A stretch of 64,000 nt of DNA from Algoriphagus zhangzhouensis (lineage in GTDB: Bacteria; Bacteroidota; Bacteroidia; Cytophagales; Cyclobacteriaceae), in contig NZ_FRXN01000003.1 of NCBI RefSeq assembly GCF_900148515.1, positions 476,757 to 540,756 on the forward strand. Direction: 5' to 3'. How positions within the stretch are numbered: the first letter of the stretch is position 1; every line of letters begins with the position of its first letter. Below the pieces are notes generated by a model, which did not search any database, had not been told where the DNA came from, and saw nothing but the letters and a program-made list of their open reading frames with translations. Below are positions 1-8,835 of this stretch, one piece after another. The position numbers were made by a program, and so were the translations under genes.

Positions 1-129
1 GAGCAGGACATTCGTTTGACAAGGCGAGTGAAAGAAGCCTGCAAACTTGTCGACATGGAACTCTTAGACCACCTCATCGTCACTGCAGAAAACGGATTCT
101 ACAGCTTCGCAGACGAGGGTAAAATCTGA
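1..129 (+). CDS. radC: RadC family protein, C-terminal end (truncated by window edge)
   Basis: The reading frame is open from the first base and stops at TGA 127-129, giving the last 42 residues. They read as the end of the JAB/MPN domain of the RadC family: a stretch ending in MELLDHLIVT, followed by ENGFYSFADEG, which is the usual RadC C-terminus. RadC was named as a DNA repair protein but its biochemical role is unsettled. The catalytic HxH..D part of the JAB domain lies upstream of the window, so activity cannot be judged. The chromosomal-style C-terminus argues against the short RadC-like proteins carried by mobile elements. Confidence 0.85.
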   Translation, partial: EQDIRLTRRVKEACKLVDMELLDHLIVTAENGFYSFADEGKI

Positions 130-239
130 GAGATTCCACGCTGGGAAATCCAGCACAATCACGTAATTTCGAGTCAAATCAGGCAGGGGCAACGCAAAAA
201 AAACGCAAATCGCTTCCGCTCTCAGGCTCAACAACCTGA

Positions 240-313
240 TTATCAGTAGCTCAGCTGGTTAGAGCACATGACTGTTAATCATGGGGTCCTTGGTTCGAGC
301 CCAAGAGGGGGAG
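240..313 (+). tRNA. tRNA-Asn (GTT), acceptor stem defective; possible pseudo-tRNA or att remnant
   Basis: From base 247 onward this is a textbook tRNA-Asn. The D-arm is GCTC/GAGC at 249-265, the anticodon stem CATGA/TCATG encloses the loop with anticodon GTT at 274-276, the variable loop is GGGTC, and the T-arm is CTTGG/CCAAG around TTCGAGC at 289-305. The 3' acceptor strand 306-312 (AGGGGGA) would need TCCCCCT at 240-246, but the bases there are TTATCAG, giving only one to three weak pairs. CCA is not encoded, as is usual in Bacteroidota. It may be a pseudogene, a 3' copy left by an integrated element, or a tRNA repaired after transcription. A terminator follows. Confidence 0.75.
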
Positions 314-321
314 CTGTCCAA

Positions 322-356
322 AGCCTTCAGATTCATTTCTGAGGGCTTTTTTGTTT
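322..356 (+). terminator. Rho-independent terminator after tRNA-Asn
   Basis: A 9-bp stem, AGCCTTCAG (322-330) with CTGAGGGCT (339-347) including one G-T pair, has an 8-nt loop and is followed by a run of T. It would end the tRNA transcript. Confidence 0.8.
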
Positions 357-372
357 TTAAACGCTATTTAAT

Positions 373-425
373 GGGCGAGAAGCCTGTCCCGATGAAGAAG
401 CAAAGCGGATGAAATCGGGAAGCCC
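373..425. repeat. Intergenic imperfect hairpin
   Basis: TCCCGAT (387-393) pairs with ATCGGGA (414-420), and an outer GGGC/GCCC pair lies at 373-376 and 422-425. It sits between the tRNA terminator and the MtfA gene. A weaker terminator-like hairpin, AAGCCA/TGGCTT with a T run, follows at 440-470. The type resembles short dispersed palindromes common between Bacteroidota genes. No second copy was found in this window. Confidence 0.35.
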
Positions 426-536
426 AAAATAGGGAGCATAAGCCAACAGAAATGAGTGGCTTTTTTTGTTTTTAATGGTTTAAGTTAACTAGTATTACTT
501 AATTTACTTTTAGTTTTCAGACTTACCATTCCACCA

Positions 537-1325
537 ATGAACACCTTCACCCTCCTCTTTGCTCTTTTTCTTTTATGTATGTTGGGTTGGGTGATCTATA
601 ACTCCAAAGTCAAAAAAAGTGGTTTTGAAGTTCCCGAAGTTTTTCCTGCTGATTGGAGAGCTTTTCTTCTGGACAAAGTCCATTTCTATAAAGAATTGTC
701 AGATAGTGATAGATTGGTCTTTGAAAATGATGTTCAACGATTCCTGAAGCGCATCAAAATAACCGGAATCAAAACTACTGTCAGTGACGAGGACAGATTG
801 TTGGTAGCCAGTAGTGCTGTGATTCCTATTTTCAGATTTCCAGAGTGGGAATACAAAACCTTGGTCGAAGTCCTTTTATATCCAGATCATTTTTCTGAAG
901 ACTTCAATTTTTCAGAAGGAGAGAGAAACATTGCAGGAATGGCAGGAAGCGGCGGCATGATGAGTAATCTGGTCATTTTCTCCAAACCGGCACTTTGGCA
1001 GGGATTTGAAAACAAGACCGACAAACACAATGTGGGAATCCATGAGTTTGTTCACCTTTTTGACAAGCAAGACGGTGAGGTGGATGGAATTCCTTCGATT
1101 TACTTGAAACATCAGTTTGTCCTTCCTTGGATGCAACTTATCAAAAAGAACACCGAAGAAATGCTGGAGGGCAAAAGTGATATTTATGTTTATGGAGCCA
1201 CGAACCCTCAGGAATTTTTAGCGGTAACGAGTGAATATTTCTTTGAACAACCCCATTTATTCAAAGAAAAGCATCCTGAATTATACAAGGTGCTTTCTTC
1301 AGTTTTTCATACGGATTTAGCCTAG
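537..1325 (+). CDS. mtfA: MtfA-type zinc peptidase (M90), membrane-anchored
   Basis: The product is a 262-residue protein of the MtfA/YeeI family (peptidase family M90), close to the usual ~265 residues. In E. coli MtfA binds the repressor Mlc and has aminopeptidase activity. The zinc site is visible as H169-E170-x-x-H173 in the stretch HEFVHLFDKQDG, with the downstream EFLAVTSEYFFE region carrying the expected third acidic ligand. Residues 4-21 form one hydrophobic segment, so this version is probably anchored in the inner membrane; E. coli MtfA is cytosolic. It appears to be a single gene, facing the symporter gene downstream. Mlc-linked regulation is not implied here, since no PTS genes are seen. 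Confidence 0.88.
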   Translation: MNTFTLLFALFLLCMLGWVIYNSKVKKSGFEVPEVFPADWRAFLLDKVHFYKELSDSDRLVFENDVQRFLKRIKITGIKTTVSDEDRLLVASSAVIPIFRFPEWEYKTLVEVLLYPDHFSEDFNFSEGERNIAGMAGSGGMMSNLVIFSKPALWQGFENKTDKHNVGIHEFVHLFDKQDGEVDGIPSIYLKHQFVLPWMQLIKKNTEEMLEGKSDIYVYGATNPQEFLAVTSEYFFEQPHLFKEKHPELYKVLSSVFHTDLA

Positions 1326-1456
1326 GCAATTGTACAAAGTACCAAGTCTTTCAGCTTTCAGACTTTTTCCTTCTAAATTCCTGATCCCTGACCACTGCGA
1401 CTGCTCACTGATTTTCAGCTTTCTAACTTTATACTTCTGACTTCCTGACCACTGTT

Positions 1457-2641
1457 TCACTGACCACTTACTACCGCTTCCTCTCCAGCAATCTTATCTA
1501 CTACCAAAGCGATTGCTCCATCTCCTGTGACATTACATGCGGTTCCAAAACTATCCATCGCGATATACAAAGCAATCATCAAACCGATCATTTCTTCATT
1601 AAAGCCTAACATTGCCTGAAGCACTCCAATAGCTGCCATAATCGCTCCTCCCGGTACCCCGGGTGCCGCAACCATCGCAATACCCAACATAAAAATAAAG
1701 CCCGCGAACATCGCGAAATCAAATGGCATCTCATTCAATATCATCAAAGCCATAGCACAAGCAGTGATTTTCATGATGCTTCCTGAGAGGTGAATAGTGG
1801 CACAAAGAGGAATTACAAACCCAGCTACTTTCTCGGAAACCCCATTCTTTTCCGCTTGTTCCAATGTCACAGGAATGGTGGCCGCTGAAGACTGGGTTCC
1901 CAAAGCCGTAAAATAGGCCGGAAGCATATTTAATAGGAGTTTTACCGGATTTTTCTTGACGATAGTTCCGGCAATCACATACTGCAAAATCAGCAAAAGG
2001 ATATGCAATCCGAAGATTACTCCAATGATATTGAGGAAAACAGACAGAATCTCAAACACCTGCCCACTGAAGGACATGCTTGCAAAAATCCCCAAGATAA
2101 ATAGCGGCAAAAGTGGAATAATCACTTTCTCAATGACTTGCATGATAATGGTTTGGAAGTCACTAACTACCAATTTCAAAGTAGACTTTTCCTGATAAGC
2201 CAAGCCCAACCCAATCACAAATGCTAAAACCAAAGCAGACATCACGTCAATGACTGCAGGTATTTCTATTGAAAAGAACGGAGTCAATTCCTTTGTGTTT
2301 TCAGCAATCTCAGCAGTAGAGTTTACATGCTCTGCCAAAAGCCCAGGGAATATATTCGATGCGGTGAAAAAGGTCATAAACCCTGAAAACAAGGTTGATC
2401 CATAGGCAATTGCAGCTGTCAATAAAAGCATTTTTCCAGCTTCTTTTCCCAAATCAGAGATTGCCGGCATAATCAATCCCATGATGATCAATGGGATTGC
2501 AAAGCTCAAGAACTGACCAAAAAAGGCATTGAAAGTAGCAAAGATCCGATTGAACCATTCTGGCATATAAAGACCAAAAACAATCCCCAGAACGATGGCA
2601 ACAAATACTTTAAATAAAAGGCTATTGACTATTTTCTTCAT
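1457..2641 (-). CDS. Dicarboxylate/amino acid:cation symporter (DAACS family)
   Basis: The product has 394 residues with about eight hydrophobic segments and the re-entrant hairpin regions of the glutamate/aspartate/C4-dicarboxylate symporter fold (SDF, PF00375). Hallmarks visible are the serine-rich hairpin GTQSSAATIPVTLE, the PGVPGG turn, and the helix-8 signature with N-V-T-G-D that binds the substrate carboxylate and sodium. It imports an acidic amino acid or dicarboxylate with Na+ or H+ at the inner membrane. The exact substrate cannot be told from sequence. It is slightly shorter than GltP-type proteins (about 420-440). It is transcribed alone, convergent with mtfA and divergent from the sulfotransferase gene. 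Confidence 0.9.
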   Translation of the reverse strand: MKKIVNSLLFKVFVAIVLGIVFGLYMPEWFNRIFATFNAFFGQFLSFAIPLIIMGLIMPAISDLGKEAGKMLLLTAAIAYGSTLFSGFMTFFTASNIFPGLLAEHVNSTAEIAENTKELTPFFSIEIPAVIDVMSALVLAFVIGLGLAYQEKSTLKLVVSDFQTIIMQVIEKVIIPLLPLFILGIFASMSFSGQVFEILSVFLNIIGVIFGLHILLLILQYVIAGTIVKKNPVKLLLNMLPAYFTALGTQSSAATIPVTLEQAEKNGVSEKVAGFVIPLCATIHLSGSIMKITACAMALMILNEMPFDFAMFAGFIFMLGIAMVAAPGVPGGAIMAAIGVLQAMLGFNEEMIGLMIALYIAMDSFGTACNVTGDGAIALVVDKIAGEEAVVSGQ

Positions 2642-2821
2642 AAAATCGATTTGTAATGGGCATCAACGGTAAAAACCCAAACTAAATTTTGATTTGCTAA
2701 GATAGAAGGAATAAAACCACAGGCTCAAAAAAGAGTCAATTATTGCTCGTTGGAAGCTCTTGTTTTGTTCCTAAGCAATATATTAACTTTAGAAAATCAC
2801 CTCCCCTTTTTATTAGATACT

Positions 2822-3679
2822 ATGAACTATCTAAAACCGATTCGTAAACCCAATTTTTTCATTCTTGGCGCAGCGAAATCCGGAACAACCACCCTTCATA
2901 GTTGTTTGAGCCAGCATCCGGAAATTTTCATGAGTGAAGTGAAAGAACCTTCTTTTTTTTGTGACAATTTCCAGGTTATCGATAATGAACTAGATTATTT
3001 CAGCCTTTTTGATGGAGTTGAAAATGAAAAAATAATCGGGGAATCATCCCATGTTTACCTAACAAATCCAGGAACAGCCAGAGTCCTACACAGTTTATTT
3101 CCCAACGCCAAATTTATCCTTTTACTCAGGGACCCCGTTGACCGTGCACAGTCACTTTTCCATCACATGAGAAGGCATGGGCATGAGACTATAAATTCCT
3201 TTGAAAAGGCACTTGCTGTAGAAGAAAAGCGCATTCAATCCCCATCTTTCAAAAAGGATCAATACTTATACAATTATTTATATGTGGAATCAGGAAAATA
3301 CGGAAGACAAATAGATCGCTATTTGTCCTTTTTCCCGACTGAACAATTCTTGTTTTTGACTAGCTCAGAATTCTTTCAAAACCCAGAACAAACTCTTCAA
3401 AAGGTTTATAAATTTCTGGAGGTCGCAAATATTGTTTACCAACCCATTCAAAAATTAAATGAAGGTGGAAATGTTAAATCGCCACACCTGGCCAGGATTC
3501 TAAAGAATCCGCTTTTTTCACAAGGATTTTTTAAAAAAACAGGTCTCTCTAAAGTCCTACATTATCTAAACAAAGGTCAGAAAAACCAACTAAAAGAAGG
3601 AACTAGAGACATGATTCAAAGCCAGCTTAAAGAAGACCAAGAACTCCTGTTTGAGTTAACTGGAATCAGATTCTTCTAA
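2822..3679 (+). CDS. PAPS-dependent sulfotransferase
   Basis: This 285-residue protein has the sulfotransferase fold (PF00685-like). The N-terminal FILGAAKSGTTTL is the 5'-phosphosulfate loop, and LLRDPVDRAQSLFHH is the 3'-phosphate-binding RDPxxRxxS motif. It transfers sulfate from PAPS to an acceptor hydroxyl, most likely a sugar given its carbohydrate-sulfotransferase look. I chose the ATG at 2822 because it starts just before the conserved core. The same frame extends upstream to a TTG at 2750, but that extension is not family-like. It ends in a 4-bp overlap with a convergent operon of glycan-modifying genes, so it may sulfate a cell-surface polysaccharide. This contrasts with the sulfatases encoded further right. 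Confidence 0.87.
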   Translation: MNYLKPIRKPNFFILGAAKSGTTTLHSCLSQHPEIFMSEVKEPSFFCDNFQVIDNELDYFSLFDGVENEKIIGESSHVYLTNPGTARVLHSLFPNAKFILLLRDPVDRAQSLFHHMRRHGHETINSFEKALAVEEKRIQSPSFKKDQYLYNYLYVESGKYGRQIDRYLSFFPTEQFLFLTSSEFFQNPEQTLQKVYKFLEVANIVYQPIQKLNEGGNVKSPHLARILKNPLFSQGFFKKTGLSKVLHYLNKGQKNQLKEGTRDMIQSQLKEDQELLFELTGIRFF

Positions 3680-4362
3680 GCCATCTTTCGGTAAATTTTC
3701 ATCAATAGTTTTTGGATCAAATTTTCCTGTGGATTTTGAAAGGGCTTCAGTCCACTCAAAAATTTTTCTTGTTCTGCCGGCTGGCAGGAATAGCTCTTTC
3801 TATCAACAATCTTAGCAGGACCTGAATAATTCTTTTGGGCCACCATCATTGCATCCTCTTCTCCTTCTTTATACCAAGTATTCTTCTTTCCCTCAGGAAA
3901 TGCATTGGTTGAGGCATGCAGCACATCCAATTGGACATATCGAGCCATCGCCATCATCCCATCAGTAAAAAATCGATAGCAATCCACTGGAAATCTATGC
4001 TCTTCAAATCCATTGGGAGCTATAATACAGACTAGTCCTCCTGGTTTTAATATCCGAGCAATTTCCTCCATTGTGAGCCAGAAAAACTCATTATGTTCAA
4101 ATGCCTGACCAGAAATAACAATATCGAAACTGTCGGTTTCAAGTTGAGGCCAACTATATGGAGTATCTACAACCAAATCCACATTAGGACCTGTCTCCAT
4201 ATCCATACCCATGTATTCAAATTGATCATCAGGTAGTAATTTTCGATAGGTTCCATTTACATCATAGCTTCCGACATCTAAAATCTTTAGTGGTGATGGG
4301 TGATTTTTCCCTACAAACTTTTCTAGAAACCACTCCATTCGGAGCATTGAACTTTGGTGCAT
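3676..4362 (-). CDS. SAM-dependent class I methyltransferase (Methyltransf_11 type)
   Basis: The protein has 228 residues. It shows the SAM-binding glycine motif in ILDVGSYDVNG, an acidic residue after strand 2 (MGMDMETGPNVD), and the FDIVISGQAFEH motif followed by EIARILKPGGLVCIIAPNG, typical of Methyltransf_11 enzymes near glycan clusters. The substrate is unknown. It is the last gene of the minus-strand operon 6850 to 3676, one base after the preceding methyltransferase. It is likely cytosolic, acting on a sugar or sugar-nucleotide or on the growing glycan. Confidence 0.85.
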   Translation of the reverse strand: MHQSSMLRMEWFLEKFVGKNHPSPLKILDVGSYDVNGTYRKLLPDDQFEYMGMDMETGPNVDLVVDTPYSWPQLETDSFDIVISGQAFEHNEFFWLTMEEIARILKPGGLVCIIAPNGFEEHRFPVDCYRFFTDGMMAMARYVQLDVLHASTNAFPEGKKNTWYKEGEEDAMMVAQKNYSGPAKIVDRKSYSCQPAEQEKFLSGLKPFQNPQENLIQKLLMKIYRKMA

Positions 4363-4363
4363 T

Positions 4364-5107
4364 TTATCTTTGAATTAATTTTTTAAACTCTTCTAAAGAA
4401 ACAAGATTTAGGTAATCCTTTTTCTGCTTTTCAAACTCTTTGAATTCATAAAATTCGTTGACTAAAGCCAATGGTTTTCCCAAAGGAATTCTCTTTGAAA
4501 AAACCCCAACACCCCAGTCTGTATCAACACAGCAAGAATACAAATCCTTGTTCTTTCGCCATTTGACAAAAGCTTTCCAAGTTGTACCATTCCAATAAAC
4601 GCCAGCTGGAGAATTTTGGAAGGAGAATTCCTCCCGAGCATGATAAGGACTAGGTGGATTACAATCATGAACCACTATAAACCCATCGTCGGAAATCAAT
4701 TTGAGAGCATTGTGAATATCCTTATCCGCTTGCTCAGCGGTATGCAACCCATCTATAAAAATCAGATCAAACTTTTCTGGAACTTCCTTTAATTCACCTT
4801 TGGAAAACTGGTCAAAAAATTCATCGCTAGTGCATTTAAAATCAGCCAAATTCACATCTGATTCCAATCCGGGATCAACACTTAATTTTATTGATGATTC
4901 TATTTTTAAAAAATTATCCTCAAGGTTCCTCACACCTATCTCCAAATAACTTGCAGGACGGTCAAACAACCCTAACAATAAGTTAAGTACCTCAGTTCTA
5001 TCACCCTTTTTCTGAAGTTCGTTGGAGGATCCCAATTGTGCACTAAGAAAGTGTTTGTCTTCAGATAGTTTTTTACCCTTCCTGAAATACTTCCAATATT
5101 TCTTCAT
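4364..5107 (-). CDS. Class I methyltransferase (Methyltransf_24-like)
   Basis: The protein has 247 residues. The SAM-binding start is YLEIGVRNLEDNF, and the core continues with KFDLIFIDGLHTAEQADKD and GFIVVHDCNPP. The FIDG-H and HDC motifs are typical of the Methyltransf_24 / cephalosporin-hydroxylase-like group often found in capsule and O-antigen clusters. Its start lies 35 bases inside the end of the glycosyltransferase gene, so translation is probably coupled. The substrate is not predictable. Its job is inferred from context to be methylation of a surface sugar. Confidence 0.8.
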   Translation of the reverse strand: MKKYWKYFRKGKKLSEDKHFLSAQLGSSNELQKKGDRTEVLNLLLGLFDRPASYLEIGVRNLEDNFLKIESSIKLSVDPGLESDVNLADFKCTSDEFFDQFSKGELKEVPEKFDLIFIDGLHTAEQADKDIHNALKLISDDGFIVVHDCNPPSPYHAREEFSFQNSPAGVYWNGTTWKAFVKWRKNKDLYSCCVDTDWGVGVFSKRIPLGKPLALVNEFYEFKEFEKQKKDYLNLVSLEEFKKLIQR

Positions 5108-6011
5108 TTTTTTCGATTAAGCTTTCAGGAATTATTTTTGAAACCAATTTTCCAAATCTGAATATCACACCTTGCGTCAAGGTAGATCGGAGAATTCGAC
5201 CTGCAGATTCTGGAAGTTTTTGGCTTAAAGAATCTCTTTGAAATTTGATGTTTGCAGCAAGTCTAAAGGCATAAAAGCCTCTTGTAAACTGATAGTCAAG
5301 CAAATGATCGTAAACAAGAGTTAATTTATTTTTCAACAGTTTTCGTTCTTCATCAGAATGCTTGGACCATAATCCATCAGGCCTCACTCTGTAAACTGAC
5401 ATAGGCTCATTTAGCATAGCTACTAATCCATGCTGCCCCATAGCTATTCCTAAAAACCAATCAGTAATATTATGTATCAGCCAAAAATCCACGTAGTTCA
5501 TCAAAACACTTCTCCTAAACACACATGCCGAAAGGTTCCCGATAAGATTGTAAAGGATTAGGGTTTCAGAATTAAAATATTTCACTTCGCCGACCTTTGA
5601 AGCTTTGAAAGTTTCTAGACGACCTTCAGCATCGTAATACAATGAAAAAGGATTGAAGCACATGGGACATGAAGGATTTTCATCCATCAAGCGAACCAGC
5701 TTTTGTAATCGCATTGGATCTACCCAATAATCATCCCCCTCCAAAATTGCGACATATTCTCCTTGACAATTCTCAACCCCTCTATAATAGTTACCTCCAA
5801 GACCAAGCGTTTCATTTGATTCTAGAATTCTATATTGGATTTCGACCTTTTCCAACCTCTCTATTATCTTCTCGATCGTCCCATCTGTAGAAAAATCGTC
5901 TGCAACTACTATCTCAAATTCTTGATCGAATTGTTGGTCAATTATACCATCAAGACATTGATCGATGTAGGAGACTTGATTATAGGAAACCAAAAGGACA
6001 CTTAATTTCAT
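5073..6011 (-). CDS. Family 2 glycosyltransferase
   Basis: This 312-residue GT-A protein starts directly with LSVLLVSYNQVSYIDQCLDG and continues to the nucleotide-binding VVADDFSTDGT. The metal-binding acidic cluster reads AILEGDDYWVDP, the usual DxD-equivalent of GT2. It would transfer a sugar from a nucleotide donor to a glycan acceptor in the cytosol. It overlaps the upstream FkbM gene by 4 bases and the downstream methyltransferase by 35 bases, so the four genes form a tight operon. Donor and acceptor are unknown. No long C-terminal membrane segments are seen, so it is not a dolichol-phosphate-type enzyme. Confidence 0.9.
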   Translation of the reverse strand: MKLSVLLVSYNQVSYIDQCLDGIIDQQFDQEFEIVVADDFSTDGTIEKIIERLEKVEIQYRILESNETLGLGGNYYRGVENCQGEYVAILEGDDYWVDPMRLQKLVRLMDENPSCPMCFNPFSLYYDAEGRLETFKASKVGEVKYFNSETLILYNLIGNLSACVFRRSVLMNYVDFWLIHNITDWFLGIAMGQHGLVAMLNEPMSVYRVRPDGLWSKHSDEERKLLKNKLTLVYDHLLDYQFTRGFYAFRLAANIKFQRDSLSQKLPESAGRILRSTLTQGVIFRFGKLVSKIIPESLIEKNEEILEVFQEG

Positions 6012-6850
6012 CTTACCGATTTTTCACGTTTAGAACAACTCAAAAACACATCTTGAAACTCTCCATGATGATTAAAACCAGCTTTAATACTGCATTGATA
6101 ACCTTGATCTTCAAACTGGCTCAAAAAATCTCCCATCTCAGAATCCTGCCCAGGAATATTATGGTGGTACTCTATCAGATAGGTTTTAGGAATTCCAATT
6201 CTATTGCTTCGGACTAGTTCATGAATCACTTCTTTCTCCGCTCCTTCAATGTCCATTTTGACTAAATCAACTTCCTCTTCAAAAAAATCTGACAACCGCT
6301 TGGATGGCACTTTCACACATCTCCTTCCGCCCCTTTTTGAGATAATTGACCCCTTTAAAGTCCCTTTATTTTCATCTAAGAAAAACTCAACCTCCCCTTC
6401 AGATCCCGAAAGACAGAAATTGTTTAAGGTTACATTTTGTAAATTATTTTGTTCAACATTTTTCTTGAGGAGTTGAAAAACATCAGGATTGGGTTCAAAA
6501 CCTATAATTCTGCTGTTTGGATAATATTTTTTAAAAAATAAAATCGACATCCCAATATTTGCTCCACAGTCAATTATAAATGGAGAGTTGGTCTTAGTAT
6601 CGAATTCATACTCCCCTTTCAAAAACACTTCCTTTATTAAATATACTAAGTTAAAGTAGCCATATGAACTAACTCTTAAACCTAAAAACCGTTGACTAAT
6701 TTCCTCAGTACCAGACTTAAGTTTGATCATCAATAGGGACCAAAGCAATACTCTTAATAAACTTAATTTTTCAGACCAAGTATATACAGACGATAAGACA
6801 TCAATAATTAAGGAATTAGCAAAAGCAATCTCTTTCCAGATTTTCTTCAT
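6008..6850 (-). CDS. FkbM family methyltransferase
   Basis: The protein has 280 residues with the FkbM domain (PF05050). Seen are the SAM site IIDCGANIGMSILFFKKY, the acidic end of strand 2 in IIGFEPNPDVF, and the DLVKMDIEGAEKEVI motif that is the FkbM hallmark. FkbM enzymes O-methylate polyketides or sugars. Next to GT2 and sulfotransferase genes a sugar hydroxyl is the likelier target (inference). It is the first gene of the minus-strand operon, so the promoter should lie in the AT-rich space upstream of 6850. Confidence 0.9.
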   Translation of the reverse strand: MKKIWKEIAFANSLIIDVLSSVYTWSEKLSLLRVLLWSLLMIKLKSGTEEISQRFLGLRVSSYGYFNLVYLIKEVFLKGEYEFDTKTNSPFIIDCGANIGMSILFFKKYYPNSRIIGFEPNPDVFQLLKKNVEQNNLQNVTLNNFCLSGSEGEVEFFLDENKGTLKGSIISKRGGRRCVKVPSKRLSDFFEEEVDLVKMDIEGAEKEVIHELVRSNRIGIPKTYLIEYHHNIPGQDSEMGDFLSQFEDQGYQCSIKAGFNHHGEFQDVFLSCSKREKSVR

Positions 6851-7301
6851 GGTAAAATTGGCAATGCCAAATTCAGGCTTTAGGGTTTATTTTTTGTTTA
6901 ATTGAATGCTAATTATTAATAAAAACAGTATTGAGAAAACAATAAAATTAACTAATGATACAGGTGGTATAAATTATTATTCTTTTACTATATTTAATTC
7001 AAAAGCAAAAAAGAAATATCTTTTCCTTGCTTGAAATAAGTAAGATTTTTCCTGGTAGAAAATTTCTTTTGAAAGACTTTGCCTATCTATCTGATTTTCA
7101 ATATTTACTATTCATTAGGAACCAACAAACTCTTTAAATATCCATATTAATTGCGTTATTTTTTTGATAAAAACTCATTTACATGCAATTCCAGCAGAAT
7201 AAATACCAGTCTTTCCAATAATTTAAAAATAGTCCATTAGACCAATTTTACCAATAAACCTCTCAAATAAGATCTATATTAGGCTTTCCAATAAAGCACC
7301 T
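6851..7301. other. AT-rich divergent intergenic region
   Basis: This 450-base spacer between the glycan-decoration operon (minus) and the first sulfatase (plus) is very AT-rich and has no convincing open frame, RNA gene or long hairpin. It must hold both divergent promoters, but I cannot place a -33/-7 pair with confidence. Confidence 0.5.
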
Positions 7302-8795
7302 ATGAGTTCAAGACATACACTAACAGTTCTCCTACTTTTCATTGTTTTTCAAATTGCAGGATTCTCCCAACAAACAGACAAACCCAATATCGTTTTCTTT
7401 TTTGTGGATGATATGGGTTGGCAGGACACCTCTGTTCCCTTTTACAAAGAAGTCACCAAACTCAATAGAGAGTACTATACTCCTAACATGGAAATTTTGG
7501 CAAGTGAGGGAATGAAATTCACACAAGCCTATGCCGCGGCTGTTTGCTCCCCTTCCAGAGTTAGTTTGATCACCGGGATGAATCCAGCCAGACATCGCGT
7601 TACCAATTGGACTTTGAGAAAAGGAAAATCTCCTGATCCAGAACATCCTATCGTCACCTCTCCCAACTGGAATCTGAATGGTTTGAGCGCAAATCCAAAT
7701 GAAGAACTGGCTGTATACCATATCACGCTTCCAGAACTTTTGAAAAAGGAAGGATATAAGACCATCCATGTTGGAAAAGCTCATTTTGGTGCTGATCAGA
7801 CTTCCGGAGAAGATCCATTGAATTTAGGCTTTGATGTGAATATTGCTGGACATGCTGCAGGTGCTCCGGGTAGTTACTATAGTGAAAAGCATTTTAGCTC
7901 AACCTGGAGAAAAGGTGATAAAATCTGGGATGTTCCCGGATTGGAAAAGTATTATGATCAGAACATTTTCCTGACAGAAGCATTGACTTTGGAGGCCAAT
8001 CAAGAAATTGAAAATGCAGTCAAAGAAGGTAAGCCATTTTATCTCTACATGTCCCATTATGCAGTGCATGCCCCTTGGGAAAAGGATCCGAGATATTATC
8101 AGAAATTTATCGATCAGGGACTGGATAAATTTCAGGCGGCCTATGCATCCATGCTCGAAGGAATGGATAAATCATTGGGAGATATCATGACTCAATTGAA
8201 GAAATTGGGAATAGATGACAAAACAATTGTTGTCTTTATGTCTGATAATGGAAGCCCAAGCCAAACGCCTCCAAACCTTCCCTTGAGAGGTCATAAAATC
8301 GATCCTTATGAAGGAGGTATTCGCGTTCCCATGATCGTCAAATGGCCTGGCGTGGTAGCAGAAAAAAGTGAAACCAATGATTATGTCATCATCGAGGATA
8401 TATTTCCGACCTTCCTAGAAATGGCAGGAGCTAAAAAACCTGAAAAGAAATCTGAAGATGGAAAAAGCTTTGTTTCGATTTTGGAAGGAAAGAAAACTAA
8501 CTCAGAGAGGCCGCTATTCTGGCATTTCCCCAACACCTATGACGTCCCTCCTTATAGTATAATTCGAAAAGGTGATTGGAAACTGATTTATCAACATGTC
8601 GATCAGACTTTTGAATTGTATAAAATCCCTAATGACATTTCCGAGACTCAAAACCTGATTTCACAAAACCAAAAAAAGGCAAAGGAGCTTGCAAAAAAGT
8701 TGGGAAGATATTTGAAAAAAACTCAGGCTCAAATGCCATCAATCAATGCTACCGGAGAATCTGTACCTTATCCAGATGAGGTGGAAATAAAGTAA
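7302..8795 (+). CDS. Type I sulfatase (formylglycine-dependent), secreted
   Basis: This 497-residue S1 sulfatase hydrolyses a sulfate ester, probably on a sugar. A Sec signal peptide covers about residues 1-22. Metal ligands appear in FFFVDDMGW (D36, D37) and FMSDNGSP. The formylglycine site is C82-S-P-S-R86, so a maturase elsewhere in the genome must convert Cys82. The HVGKAHFG and HYAVHAPW motifs supply further active-site residues. The protein is probably periplasmic or exported. It lies 40 bases upstream of the DUF1460 gene on the same strand. The exact sugar target cannot be read from the sequence. Confidence 0.93.
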   Translation: MSSRHTLTVLLLFIVFQIAGFSQQTDKPNIVFFFVDDMGWQDTSVPFYKEVTKLNREYYTPNMEILASEGMKFTQAYAAAVCSPSRVSLITGMNPARHRVTNWTLRKGKSPDPEHPIVTSPNWNLNGLSANPNEELAVYHITLPELLKKEGYKTIHVGKAHFGADQTSGEDPLNLGFDVNIAGHAAGAPGSYYSEKHFSSTWRKGDKIWDVPGLEKYYDQNIFLTEALTLEANQEIENAVKEGKPFYLYMSHYAVHAPWEKDPRYYQKFIDQGLDKFQAAYASMLEGMDKSLGDIMTQLKKLGIDDKTIVVFMSDNGSPSQTPPNLPLRGHKIDPYEGGIRVPMIVKWPGVVAEKSETNDYVIIEDIFPTFLEMAGAKKPEKKSEDGKSFVSILEGKKTNSERPLFWHFPNTYDVPPYSIIRKGDWKLIYQHVDQTFELYKIPNDISETQNLISQNQKKAKELAKKLGRYLKKTQAQMPSINATGESVPYPDEVEIK

Positions 8796-8835
8796 GGAAA
8801 AGATCCGTTTTCATTTCCCTATATTTAAAGGAATT

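Noticed and set aside
2750..2821. Upstream extension of the sulfotransferase from a TTG codon
   Set aside because: The added residues are not family-like, and an ATG at 2822 begins right before the PAPS-binding core.
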